In this document: positions 11,492-19,647 of the stretch, piece by piece
Layout of the letters: every line of letters begins with the position of its first letter
How positions within the stretch are numbered: the first letter of the stretch is position 1
IMG/VR virus record: IMGVR_UViG_3300047564_000563
Span: 1 to 27,468 of that record
Origin: a virus
Strand: one strand, 5' to 3'
Length of the DNA: 27,468 bases
The notes under the pieces: model-generated
Seen by the model: the letters and a program-made list of their open reading frames with translations, nothing else
Told to the model about the DNA's origin: nothing
Database searches by the model: none
Program-made: the position numbers and the translations under genes

Positions 11492-13677
11492 GCGATCTGG
11501 TCCACGAACTTAGATAAGATGATCTTATTGAACATCTTGGACTTAACATGTTTCCTAAACTCATTCCTGAGTTTGTTAGCGGTAGAAGTGTGATCTGCTT
11601 TGATCTCAGATACTTTACCCATGTAATCATCATTCAGTTGAATTACATAAAGTTCATCATAACCAAGATTAGTGGAGACAAAGAACTTTTCATTCTTCCA
11701 AGATTTGTTGATGGATGCACTATCCTCCTCAGACTTTTTAGTAGCGGACATAATAGCACCTGCTTGTCCTGGTTTAGACAAACGGAATCCAACAACAGTA
11801 GAGTTAGTCATCCACTTGTAGTATTCCAGAAGACGAGAAGTTACCTTAAATGCATTCTCTTGCCAGGTAGAAGAACTGTTAATATCATGATCCATATATC
11901 CAGTCTTAGGATCTTTCAGACAGATGATTGCATCATAATAGTACTGAATAGATTTGCGACGATAATGAACTTCATGATTCTTACGGTTCTCAACTTTTTC
12001 TGTGATAGTGAGAGCGTTTGATTCTCCATCAGTCAGAAACACAGTGTTGATTTTATCAACATTAAAACGTTTCTTGAACTTGTTGAAGAGATGAATTGCT
12101 GCGAAGATAGTATCATTTAGAGGAGTACTACCAAGATCATACTTACGATGTTCGTGGAGATCATAACGATACTGAATGCACTTCATCAGATTCCAAACAC
12201 GATGAATCTGAGCATCCAGTTCCCTAGTGTTCAAAGAACTGTTGAAGAATTCAACAAGTTTGAACCTACCAAGAATAGCAACCTCACGATGAGTTTCACA
12301 CTTATCAAATGCTTCATAGATATCATTTGAATTGTCTACGAATGCAAAAACTTGATAAGGAATCTGAACTTTCTTGCAGAAGACTACAAGATTGATAAGT
12401 TGTTTGATGGTTCCTTCCAAATTATCATCCATAGAACCAGACCAATCAATATACATGATCAGACCATGATTCTTACCAGTAGGAACAACAGAAGTCTTCT
12501 TGAAGAGATCATCCGACCACTTATAAGAAGTCAGTTTGTTGGTGTCAAGAACTCCAGTTTTGGCAAATGAAGAACGATTGTACTCATTTGCTTTCTTTTT
12601 CATCTCAAACTCTTTGATCAGAAAAGAAACTGCTTTGTTACTTTCTTTCTTGAATTCATTGTAGGATTGTTTCCAAGATTCAATCCACTCTTTACCGATG
12701 TACTTCAGTTCATCATTCCAACTGATAGCAGTTTTCTCAGAGATTTCGGACATACAACGATCCATATCAGAAGAAAACTCTTCAATGGAAACGATATGTT
12801 TGTCCCAGTCAACATTGGGAGGAGTCACATAAACATAGTTCTTGCGACTGTTCGTAACAAACTTACGTTGATTCTTTTCCCAAGCCTGATCGGTAGAAGA
12901 CTCTTCAATATCATCTTCAAAGTCATCATCTAGTTTATCTCCACCAGACGACTGAGTTTTGTTCTCAGATTCACCATCAGTTTCCTTTTCACGTTTTTCA
13001 TCAGATTCACCATCTTCCTCCTGTTCGGAATTACCTTGAGTAGGAATAGTATCAGCAGACAGAGAACCAGAATTATTGTTTTCAGTAGTAGGAGCAGGAG
13101 CATCAATTTCATCTTCTTTCTTCTTGTTCTTCTTCACATACTCCAGAATCTGACGACAAACATCAATAACGTCAGGGAAAGATTCTGTGTTGCGAACCAA
13201 CTCAACAAAAGAAGATTCTTCTTCTGAGAAAGGAATCAAAGTTGCAACGTCATGAATACCGATCTTGAAGTACAGATTGATACGGTCAATCAAAGTAAGT
13301 TCATTCAGATTACTATCTTTGATCTCAAAGAAGTCTTCTTTATTCAGTTCAGAATAACCACGATAGAAAGACTTGGTGAGACCAGGATATTTTACTTTCA
13401 TCAGACGTTCAATACGAGCGTCTTCAACAACGTTCAGATAAGACTGAGGGATACCATAGGTATCTCCCCACTCATTTGGAGTGTAGATTGCATGACCCAC
13501 TTCATGACCTACAAGAAGGTCATACACATCGTCACCCATATTTTCCCAGATAGGAAGACTCAGAACACGATTCTCCACATCAAAAGATGCAGTCGGAACA
13601 TTATCGTGTTCCACAGTCAGATTCTCGGTCGCAAGAAGTTTAGCGAGATTACTCTTAACTTGACGATTGATAGTCAT
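11488..13677 (-). CDS. Zincin–VWA protein (CobT-like partner of CobS)
   Basis: 729 aa. The N-terminus carries a metalloprotease-type HEVGH (H58, E59, H62, in LLVGHEVGHAIYTPNEWG) followed by NVVEDARIERL about 23 residues on, the usual place for a third metal ligand in HExxH…ED proteins. Residues about 180-270 are a low-complexity acidic linker (Glu, Asp, Ser, Lys). The C-terminal half is a von Willebrand A domain with MIDAS DWSGSMDDN, then LGSTPLNDTIFAAI and FLTDGES. CobT-type proteins share the acidic linker plus VWA layout and pair with CobS-type ATPases, here the next gene. The start at 13677 has AGGAACCCC upstream; an in-frame ATG 12 codons earlier falls in the promoter. Whether the HExxH is catalytic is unknown. 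Confidence 0.88.
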   Translation of the reverse strand: MTINRQVKSNLAKLLATENLTVEHDNVPTASFDVENRVLSLPIWENMGDDVYDLLVGHEVGHAIYTPNEWGDTYGIPQSYLNVVEDARIERLMKVKYPGLTKSFYRGYSELNKEDFFEIKDSNLNELTLIDRINLYFKIGIHDVATLIPFSEEESSFVELVRNTESFPDVIDVCRQILEYVKKNKKKEDEIDAPAPTTENNNSGSLSADTIPTQGNSEQEEDGESDEKREKETDGESENKTQSSGGDKLDDDFEDDIEESSTDQAWEKNQRKFVTNSRKNYVYVTPPNVDWDKHIVSIEEFSSDMDRCMSEISEKTAISWNDELKYIGKEWIESWKQSYNEFKKESNKAVSFLIKEFEMKKKANEYNRSSFAKTGVLDTNKLTSYKWSDDLFKKTSVVPTGKNHGLIMYIDWSGSMDDNLEGTIKQLINLVVFCKKVQIPYQVFAFVDNSNDIYEAFDKCETHREVAILGRFKLVEFFNSSLNTRELDAQIHRVWNLMKCIQYRYDLHEHRKYDLGSTPLNDTIFAAIHLFNKFKKRFNVDKINTVFLTDGESNALTITEKVENRKNHEVHYRRKSIQYYYDAIICLKDPKTGYMDHDINSSSTWQENAFKVTSRLLEYYKWMTNSTVVGFRLSKPGQAGAIMSATKKSEEDSASINKSWKNEKFFVSTNLGYDELYVIQLNDDYMGKVSEIKADHTSTANKLRNEFRKHVKSKMFNKIILSKFVDQIA

Positions 13678-13701
13678 ACTGGGGTTCCTGTGTATGAAGC
13701 T

Positions 13702-13739
13702 ATAATACGACAAAAAGAGGCCCCCGTCAAGGAGGCCTC
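13702..13739 (-). promoter_or_regulatory. Sigma70 promoter whose -35 lies inside a terminator loop
   Basis: On the minus strand: -35 TTGACG (13725-13730), 17-bp spacer, -10 TATTAT (13702-13707). The -35 is in the loop of the hairpin GAGGCC/GGCCTC that ends the gp46 unit. It drives the zincin-VWA gene, with a start near 13695. Confidence 0.8.
13712..13739 (-). terminator. Intrinsic terminator after gp46
   Basis: Stem GAGGCC (13734-13739) with GGCCTC (13717-13722), loop of 11 nt, then five U (13712-13716) on the minus strand. It lies 14 nt beyond the gp46 stop and physically overlaps the next promoter. Confidence 0.8.
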
Positions 13740-13752
13740 CGATAAGGATTAC

Positions 13753-15471
13753 TTATGAGATGGAAACTTTACTAAAGTTTTTAACCTTTTCAAACTTCAT
13801 CACACGATCAAACTTATCATGCAATAGTTCACCTTTATGAGAAATGATAAAGATGTTTGAACCATCAGTAACTCCACGAAGAATTCTCAGGAAGTCTTCT
13901 GTACCTGCAACATCAAGAGAAGAATCAAATACTTCATCCAAAATCAAAAGGTTTGTATTTGCAGAGTTCTTAAGTTTAGCAACCGATCTCCAAGTGAACA
14001 TCAGAGCCAAATCAATTCTCATCTTCTCACCCTCGGAGAATGAAGAATAAGTAAAGTCATCTCTAAATCTAGATTTGATACTTTCATTGAACTCTTCATC
14101 AAGAGTAAAGTTAACGTAGAAGTCTAACATCTGCAAATACTGATTGATGAGTTTATTCATCACCGGCAGATACTTCTTAATGATCATAGACTTGATACCA
14201 GTATCCTTTAATAGACTGGAGATCAGATCATAATTTCTACGATCATCTTTGAGACGAGAAATGTTCTTCTGGACTGCAAGGCCTTCACCCGCAATCTCAG
14301 CTAACTTCCTCTTCTCAACCTCAGCGTTACCTCGGTTAGTTTTTAGATCATTAATCTCATCTTCAATATCACGAATAAATTTATTATTTGAAGTTATGTT
14401 GTTTATGTACTTACGAATCTCGTATGTGTAGTCGGAAATTGTATTAACAATATTATTTTTCTCTTCAATCTTTGTATTGATATCAGATATTTCTTTCTCT
14501 ACTTTTTGAAGTGCTTTCTCACACTTACGAATCTCTTTATCTCCCTCAGTTATTGCTGCAGACTTTAAATCATCACTGAGTCCCTGATTACATGTGGGAC
14601 AAGTATCATTTTCTGCATAGAACTTTTTACTCTTTTCAAAGTCTTTAATTCTTGCAGAGAATCCGTGTGAATGTTTCTCTAGAGTCTTCAGTTCTTTTTC
14701 AATTGTTTTATAACCTTCAAGTTCTTTTTCTTTCTGTTTAATTTGATCCTCCATCTCAGAGATTTTGGTTTCACAATTAGAGATATCATGGTTTAAAGTC
14801 TCAATCTTTTCTCTTTTTTGATCAATAGTCTTTTTGTTCTGTGACTCAATTGTGCGAATAAAATCTTTCTGTAGTTCTGCCTTCTCCTTGAGGAATTGGA
14901 TCTGACTTTCGGTTTCTTTTAGTTCTTCTCCCGTTGTTTTAATTCTATCTTTTAGAATCACATTCATGGTAGAGAAGATCTTAATATCCAATAGATCTTC
15001 AATAACTTCTCTGCGGCTTGCTGCAGGAAGTTGCATAAAAGGAACAAAAGTTGACGAACCAAGAACTACGATCTGAGTAAATGACTTATAGTTCAACTTA
15101 AGGATGGTCTGTTCAAACCACTTCTGTTGATCCACAGCAGAAGAAGCTTGATCTAGAATATTTCCATTCCTATAGATCTCAAATATGGCTGGTTTAATTC
15201 CCCTACGAACTTTCCAATCAACGCTACCAATGGAGAAGTCAACTTCTACTACACAATCTTTTTCATTGATTGAGTTAATGAGTTGATTCTTATTGACCTT
15301 TCGGAAAGACTTATTGAATAGTGCAAATACCAGTGCTTCAATGATGGTACTTTTACCTGCACCATTTTGACCCACAATCAGAGTGGTTCCATGACTATTC
15401 AGATCAATCTTAATCGGGTTGTTTCCAGCAGCAAGAAAGTTTTTATAGGAAACACTTTTAAATAAAATCAT
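13753..15471 (-). CDS. 46: Recombination nuclease ATPase subunit gp46 (Rad50/SbcC family)
   Basis: 572 aa (T4 gp46: 560). With gp47 it resects DNA ends for recombination-dependent replication and host DNA breakdown. Walker A is GQNGAGKST at 34-42. Long coiled coils run about 175-285 and 305-380 on either side of a zinc hook CPTC at 291-294. The ABC signature is SFSEGEK at 477-483, Walker B LLILDEVFD at 508-516, and the H-loop SHK at 544-546. The start at 15471 overlaps the end of the DUF3110 gene by 14 nt in another frame. It is the last gene of the gp55-gp47-DUF3110-gp46 unit and ends at a terminator. Confidence 0.97.
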   Translation of the reverse strand: MILFKSVSYKNFLAAGNNPIKIDLNSHGTTLIVGQNGAGKSTIIEALVFALFNKSFRKVNKNQLINSINEKDCVVEVDFSIGSVDWKVRRGIKPAIFEIYRNGNILDQASSAVDQQKWFEQTILKLNYKSFTQIVVLGSSTFVPFMQLPAASRREVIEDLLDIKIFSTMNVILKDRIKTTGEELKETESQIQFLKEKAELQKDFIRTIESQNKKTIDQKREKIETLNHDISNCETKISEMEDQIKQKEKELEGYKTIEKELKTLEKHSHGFSARIKDFEKSKKFYAENDTCPTCNQGLSDDLKSAAITEGDKEIRKCEKALQKVEKEISDINTKIEEKNNIVNTISDYTYEIRKYINNITSNNKFIRDIEDEINDLKTNRGNAEVEKRKLAEIAGEGLAVQKNISRLKDDRRNYDLISSLLKDTGIKSMIIKKYLPVMNKLINQYLQMLDFYVNFTLDEEFNESIKSRFRDDFTYSSFSEGEKMRIDLALMFTWRSVAKLKNSANTNLLILDEVFDSSLDVAGTEDFLRILRGVTDGSNIFIISHKGELLHDKFDRVMKFEKVKNFSKVSIS

Positions 15472-15733
15472 AAGAAGGTTGAACTGGAGGGATTACAAAG
15501 TCATCTGGAGTGATAATGGTGTAATTATACCCGAATCTCTCGCAAGCCGCAATGGCCTGCTCGGGTTCTATTTCCATCGCTTCCATCTCTGGAAAATTGT
15601 CTGCCTCTAAAAGAACAATATAGCGTTGTGCATCATCATACTCTTCAAAGAGTTGAAGAACTTTTTCGCCACTTTTAGTTTCTACGGCGAAAGCACCTTC
15701 ACCTTGATTTTCTTTTAGAGTTAAGATGTACAT
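15458..15733 (-). CDS. DUF3110-like protein between gp46 and gp47
   Basis: 91 aa, MYILTLKENQGEGAFAVETK start, then LFEEYDDAQRYIVLLEADNFPEME…, YNYTIITPDDFVIPP near the C-terminus. The order 'short beta start, F-(D/E)-DA-x-RY-x-LLEA, late PP' is the DUF3110 pattern of cyanobacteria and their phages. Function is unknown; its fixed place between the two nuclease subunits suggests a role with them or in host metabolism. The start overlaps the gp47 stop (TAATG) and the end overlaps gp46. Confidence 0.8.
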   Translation of the reverse strand: MYILTLKENQGEGAFAVETKSGEKVLQLFEEYDDAQRYIVLLEADNFPEMEAMEIEPEQAIAACERFGYNYTIITPDDFVIPPVQPSYDFI

Positions 15734-16779
15734 TACTGCAACTCACAAGCTTCTACGTAAATAGACTTAATGATAGATTTCAGTTCTGTTTTATTTACAG
15801 TTGATTCTATCTCTTCTATGTATCTATTTAAAGTAGTGAGGGTATCTTCACACTCCAGACCAACGGAGTCATCTTCAAAATTAAAGTTTTCGTCTTCAAT
15901 AATTTTAAGATCGTGAATACCAATATCATAGAGTCTTTCAACTAGCTGTTCAAACATACGGTTGTTTGAACGTTCCTCTACAATAATTTTAATATAACTG
16001 TTTTTGTATTCAGATACATTAAAAACTTTGTAGTCATTTTTTGCATCATTATAAAATATCTTTCGGAACATCTTATAAGGATTTTGAACAAACTCAGTTT
16101 CAAGAGTTTTTGGATTCAACAAACTAAATCCACGTTTCTCACCATAGTCATTCCAATAAAGTTCATAGGGATTTCCAATGTACTTGATGTTTCCTTTCTC
16201 TGATCGGTGATGGAAATGACCAGAGAATACTTTATCAAACTTATGGAAGAAAGATGCATCAGTTCCACCCGTAAATACATGTCCTGGGTGTGCCATGAAT
16301 CCATTAATTTCAAGGTGTCCCATTACAACTCGGGAATCTGTATTGGATAGATGTTCCCTGACCTTCTCTCTATTCTCAGAATTGACCCACGGTAACATAG
16401 TGATCTTCAATCCCTCAACTTCAATATCAGTGACTTCACTGTAGATGTTGATATTTTTATAAGACTCCAAAAGAAGTTCTGGTGTATTGATCTTATTGGT
16501 ATTCTTATAGTATGCAGTATGATTACCTACAATCATATGCACAGTAATACCCATCTTCTCTAGAGTATCGTAATACTCAGTCTTGATACGATGCCATGCA
16601 GCTAAATCAATACCTTTCCTATTATCAAATGTATCACCCATATCAATAAGATTCTTGATCTTATTTTTCTGTAGGTATGGGAAAAATACTTCCTGATAGA
16701 ACTTCATGAAGTATTCCCAGAAGATCTGGGATGACTTTCTTCCATCAAGATGTTGATCTGTAATAAGAGCAATAGTCAT
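15733..16779 (-). CDS. 47: Recombination nuclease subunit gp47 (Mre11/SbcD family)
   Basis: 348 aa (T4 gp47: 339), a calcineurin-like metallophosphoesterase. Metal-binding motifs in order: TDQHLDG (D8, H10), DMGDTFDNR (D49), IVGNHTAYY (N86, H87), MGHLEING (H155) and FSGHFHHRS (H188, H190). All ligands expected of the family are present. The start overlaps the gp55 stop (ATGA), tying end-resection to late-sigma expression. Confidence 0.97.
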   Translation of the reverse strand: MTIALITDQHLDGRKSSQIFWEYFMKFYQEVFFPYLQKNKIKNLIDMGDTFDNRKGIDLAAWHRIKTEYYDTLEKMGITVHMIVGNHTAYYKNTNKINTPELLLESYKNINIYSEVTDIEVEGLKITMLPWVNSENREKVREHLSNTDSRVVMGHLEINGFMAHPGHVFTGGTDASFFHKFDKVFSGHFHHRSEKGNIKYIGNPYELYWNDYGEKRGFSLLNPKTLETEFVQNPYKMFRKIFYNDAKNDYKVFNVSEYKNSYIKIIVEERSNNRMFEQLVERLYDIGIHDLKIIEDENFNFEDDSVGLECEDTLTTLNRYIEEIESTVNKTELKSIIKSIYVEACELQ

Positions 16780-17243
16780 CGGTTCACCTTAATTTCAAGA
16801 GACTCTTTAATACTATTCATATCAGACATACTAAATCCAGATCCCTCATCAACAGAGAACACTTCATCAAAACCAGACTTCTCTAGAATACGAGCTTTGA
16901 TATCAAGTTGTTTCTTCTCTCGCTGAATACGACGAAGGAATGCGAAGTAAATAATCTGAGTAAAATATGCAAAGGGATTTGTTGACTTTGCAGGATCAAA
17001 GTTGTCAATGTATTGAAGACAGTTTTCAATGCCATCACAGATCATATCGTCTTTGAACATATAGTTCACAAAGTTTGGACGATACGAAAGGTGAGTTGCA
17101 ATCTTCAGAAAACACTCTCCAACATATTCGGGAACCTTTGGTTTGGGATTACCGAGATCTTTAGCTTCTTGAACCTGTTTTCTATATTGGACTAACGCAT
17201 CAAGGAAGTCCTTATTATTTACATAGTGTTCTTTCTTTTTCAT
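16776..17243 (-). CDS. 55: Late-transcription sigma factor gp55
   Basis: 155 aa (T4 gp55: 185). A divergent sigma70-family factor that directs RNA polymerase to late promoters of TATAAATA type with clamp gp45 as activator. Signature regions: FLDALVQYRKQ, CFLKIATHLSYRPNFVNY, MICDGIENCLQYIDNFDP, then NPFAYFTQIIYFAFLRRIQ (sigma region 2-like), and RREKKQ-type basic patch. The C-terminal tail SDMNSIKESLEI probably contacts the core. I chose the start at 17243 (MKKKEHY); upstream in-frame codons cover the promoter. No strong Shine-Dalgarno is visible. Several late boxes in this window fit its expected target. Confidence 0.93.
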   Translation of the reverse strand: MKKKEHYVNNKDFLDALVQYRKQVQEAKDLGNPKPKVPEYVGECFLKIATHLSYRPNFVNYMFKDDMICDGIENCLQYIDNFDPAKSTNPFAYFTQIIYFAFLRRIQREKKQLDIKARILEKSGFDEVFSVDEGSGFSMSDMNSIKESLEIKVNR

Positions 17244-17273
17244 GAAGCATGGTACGGTTCGTAACGTGTATAC

Positions 17274-17303
17274 AGTATAACATGGAAATGGGGCCCTTGA
17301 CAA
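17274..17303 (-). promoter_or_regulatory. Sigma70-type promoter for gp55
   Basis: On the minus strand: -35 TTGTCA (17298-17303), then either TTATAC (17275-17280) after 17 bp or TATACT (17274-17279) after 18 bp, the latter with a TGT extended -10. The -35 lies in the loop of hairpin 17290-17309. Transcription should start near 17267. Confidence 0.6.
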
Positions 17304-17309
17304 GGCCCC
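17290..17309. terminator. GC hairpin between two opposing promoters
   Basis: GGGGCC (17290-17295) pairs with GGCCCC (17304-17309) around an 8-nt loop that contains the -35 box of both the minus-strand gp55 promoter and the plus-strand promoter. Only ATTT follows on the minus strand, so termination of the Sm-like/uvsW transcript may be partial. Confidence 0.5.
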
Positions 17310-17325
17310 AGAAAGTCTCTATAAT
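17297..17325 (+). promoter_or_regulatory. Perfect-consensus sigma70 promoter pointing antisense
   Basis: On the plus strand: TTGACA (17297-17302), exactly 17 bp, TATAAT (17320-17325). All twelve positions match. No plus-strand gene of any credibility lies downstream; the RNA would start near 17332 and run antisense to the Sm-like, uvsW and uvsY genes. Confidence 0.75.
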
Positions 17326-17351
17326 AACTCTGTCAGGGTTCAGAGAAACAT

Positions 17352-17744
17352 CTAGCTTAACTTATAGATATTTTCTAAGAGCTTCCTTGCATCATCTACT
17401 TTAGACTTAAATCCCATCTCTTCGTCTAGTTTAACTTTAGATGTATCTCCAAGGTTAAAATATTTTTTAACTGTACGATTGTAGATTGAAACGATACGTT
17501 GATCTGCCTCGTATACAGTGATGGTTTTCTCTTTCTCAACAAACACAATATCTTCCTGAGAGAACTTGATCCAAGGTCTGAGATCTACTTTGAGCATTTC
17601 TCCCTTTGGAGTTTCAATAATTTCTTCATCAACAACAAAAGGATTCTCAATTACAAATCCATTCTCTTGTTCACAAACAATAATATTACCAATAATCTCC
17701 TCTCCAGATATCAATTTGATGAGACCAAGAAATTCTGAATTCAT
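17352..17744 (-). CDS. Sm-like (LSm) fold protein 2
   Basis: 130 aa. LGLIKLISGEEIIGNIIVCE at residues 5-24 is the same strand-SGEE/D-turn-strand seen at the start of the Sm-like protein at 8051-8338. It is followed by a beta-rich middle (FVIENPFVVDEEII, LRPWIKFSQEDIVFVEKEK) and an extra helical tail (about 85-130, YNRTVKKYFNLG…DDARKLLENIYKL). It is probably RNA-binding; role unknown. Its ATG overlaps the uvsW TGA (ATGA). It is the last gene of its unit and is overlapped by any RNA from the plus-strand promoter at 17297. Confidence 0.65.
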   Translation of the reverse strand: MNSEFLGLIKLISGEEIIGNIIVCEQENGFVIENPFVVDEEIIETPKGEMLKVDLRPWIKFSQEDIVFVEKEKTITVYEADQRIVSIYNRTVKKYFNLGDTSKVKLDEEMGFKSKVDDARKLLENIYKLS

Positions 17745-19216
17745 TCGTTCTTTCTCCTAAAGTTAATTGGGATAATTTCATAATTAAAGTTTTCTTGAGA
17801 ATAAGTTTTTACTCTCTCTACCATGTGATTTAAAGTATAGTTTCTTCTTTCCCCTTTAGTAAAGTCGTCTGCAATATCATATAGAGTTGCTGAATCTTTT
17901 GACTCACTCTTTCTTAAAGCTCTACCTATTGATTGTAAATTTCTAACTCTTGATTTAGATGGAGAAGCAAATATAATATTGTGTAGATTACGAATATTAA
18001 TACCAGTTGAGAATGTACCATAGGATGCAATAATAATAGCATCAGATTCTTCTTCAGTAATTCTCCTTACTTCTTCTCTGTCTTCTGTCTCCACACCACC
18101 ATGTACGAAGAAGACTTTTCTACCATCAGATACTTTACTATTTATCATATCGTAGAGTACCTGGCCGTGTTTCTCTACATATGCAAATAGAATCAATGAG
18201 TTTCCTTTTTGGTTGATAGCAAGATTCTGAATGAATTTGTTTCGTCGTTCATGACGACAAATGTAGTCCATTTCCTCTTGATACGACTCAAATGACGACT
18301 CTTCATGTTGTAGTAGAAGAATATTAATTTTCAGATTAGAAAGATATCCTTTGTCAATTAATTGTTTGGTCTTGACCACTTTATTAACTGGTCCAAACAG
18401 ACCTTCTAACACTAACTGATTCGTATTTGATCCATCCAGAGTTCCTGTGAATCCAATACGATGTTTGCAGTTATGTAACTTTGTCATGATACCAATCAAA
18501 GATTTTGCTTTGAACTGGTGTGCCTCGTCTCCAATGACAGCATCAAATTGTTCAAACCAGTTTGTTGGCATCTTATAGATGGATTGCCATGTAGTTACAA
18601 TAACTGGTTTGTTAGTTTGTTTGTCCTTACCAGCATAGATCTTATGACAGTAATCATCGGAACTCCATCCGTAACTATCAAAGTCACCAACTAACTGTTC
18701 AACTAGGGATGTAGTTGGAACTACAATTAAAACTGATCTATCACTGTCTGCAAAATATCTAGTGATAGCATAGATCATCAGAGACTTTCCAGATGCAGTT
18801 GGTGATAGTAATAGTCTACGATTGTACTTTAATGCCTGATAGATTGCAGTGTACTGATAGTCTCTGACCTTAAATGGAATATTCAAAGACTTAACATAAT
18901 CTACAATTCCAGGTGCAGAAATTAATTCATTTGATTCTTTTGGGAGACCATAGAATTTGTTTTCTTTATCCTCGTATGTATATTCTCTAGTGTCCAGCCA
19001 TTCAACAAGATAGTCGTAGAGTCCAACATATATCTCACCATTAGCTGGACTGAATAATTTTATTGTACCGTCCCACAGTCTCCTTTTGTACTGTGGCATG
19101 AATTTTGCGTTTGGAACCTCAAAGGTAAAGTATTCGGATAATTCATACTTGATATGAGGTTCGCAATCAACTGAAAGATAAACTTCGTTCTTCTTCTGAA
19201 TAATTACATCTGTCAT
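17741..19216 (-). CDS. uvsW: UvsW recombination helicase
   Basis: 491-aa superfamily 2 helicase (T4 UvsW: 502 aa) that unwinds R-loops and branched DNA and helps switch replication from origin- to recombination-dependent mode. N-terminal 110 residues form the small DNA-binding domain (EYFTFEVPNAKFMPQYK, RRLWDGTIKLFSP). Motif I SPTASGKS at 138-145, motif II DEAH at 230-233, motif III FTGT at 256-259, motif V SYGTFSTGINI, and motif VI QSIGRALRKS at 428-437. Start at 19216: its ATG shares one base with the uvsY stop (TGATG). Confidence 0.97.
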   Translation of the reverse strand: MTDVIIQKKNEVYLSVDCEPHIKYELSEYFTFEVPNAKFMPQYKRRLWDGTIKLFSPANGEIYVGLYDYLVEWLDTREYTYEDKENKFYGLPKESNELISAPGIVDYVKSLNIPFKVRDYQYTAIYQALKYNRRLLLSPTASGKSLMIYAITRYFADSDRSVLIVVPTTSLVEQLVGDFDSYGWSSDDYCHKIYAGKDKQTNKPVIVTTWQSIYKMPTNWFEQFDAVIGDEAHQFKAKSLIGIMTKLHNCKHRIGFTGTLDGSNTNQLVLEGLFGPVNKVVKTKQLIDKGYLSNLKINILLLQHEESSFESYQEEMDYICRHERRNKFIQNLAINQKGNSLILFAYVEKHGQVLYDMINSKVSDGRKVFFVHGGVETEDREEVRRITEEESDAIIIASYGTFSTGINIRNLHNIIFASPSKSRVRNLQSIGRALRKSESKDSATLYDIADDFTKGERRNYTLNHMVERVKTYSQENFNYEIIPINFRRKNE

Positions 19217-19647
19217 CAAACACTACCTTGCATAAATCGTTGCCAATCAATGCTGTTCTTAATTTGGAAACCGCGATTGTTGATACAACTTAAAACTTTT
19301 TCAAGGAAATAAATTATTTCCTCATAGTAATTTATACGAGTTTGTAACAGTTGAATTTCAGGATCACTATCCATATACAATGCAAGATCCTGTTTAAGTA
19401 TTTTGAGATCAAAGGGTTTATCTTGATATACTTCTGGTTCTGCTTTACCAGTATAGTACTCAAATTTTTCTCTAATCAGAGTTTTGTATTCCTGATCCTT
19501 TTTAATCTTTAAGAGTTTTACATCAGACAAGTAGTTGAGATACTTGCTGTGGAGTTGTGGAATTTTTAGAGATTCTTCATCTAGAATGTCACCATCAATT
19601 TTAGAGTCTTCAGCCCATTGGGATTTAATATCTTCAAGTGTAATCAT
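19216..19647 (-). CDS. uvsY: UvsY recombination mediator
   Basis: 143 aa (T4 UvsY: 137). It loads the UvsX recombinase on single-stranded DNA coated with gp32. Matches T4 in layout: MITLEDIKSQWAEDSKID, LHSKYLNYLSDVKLLKIKK, EKFEYYTGKAEPEV, then a C-terminal helix with NYYEEIIYFLEKVLSCINNR and GFQIKNSIDWQRF (T4 has RGFAIKHIQDMRAF). Its start overlaps the stop of the tail-tube-fold gene (ATGA), an odd coupling of a structural and a recombination gene. Confidence 0.92.
   Translation of the reverse strand: MITLEDIKSQWAEDSKIDGDILDEESLKIPQLHSKYLNYLSDVKLLKIKKDQEYKTLIREKFEYYTGKAEPEVYQDKPFDLKILKQDLALYMDSDPEIQLLQTRINYYEEIIYFLEKVLSCINNRGFQIKNSIDWQRFMQGSV

Noticed and set aside
13678-13713. Upstream start for the zincin-VWA protein (12 more residues)
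   Set aside because: The extra codons cover the -10 box and predicted transcription start, so they would not be in the mRNA.
17244-17303. Upstream start for gp55 (20 more residues)
   Set aside because: It would extend through the promoter and GC hairpin; the MKKKEHY start matches the expected family N-terminus better.
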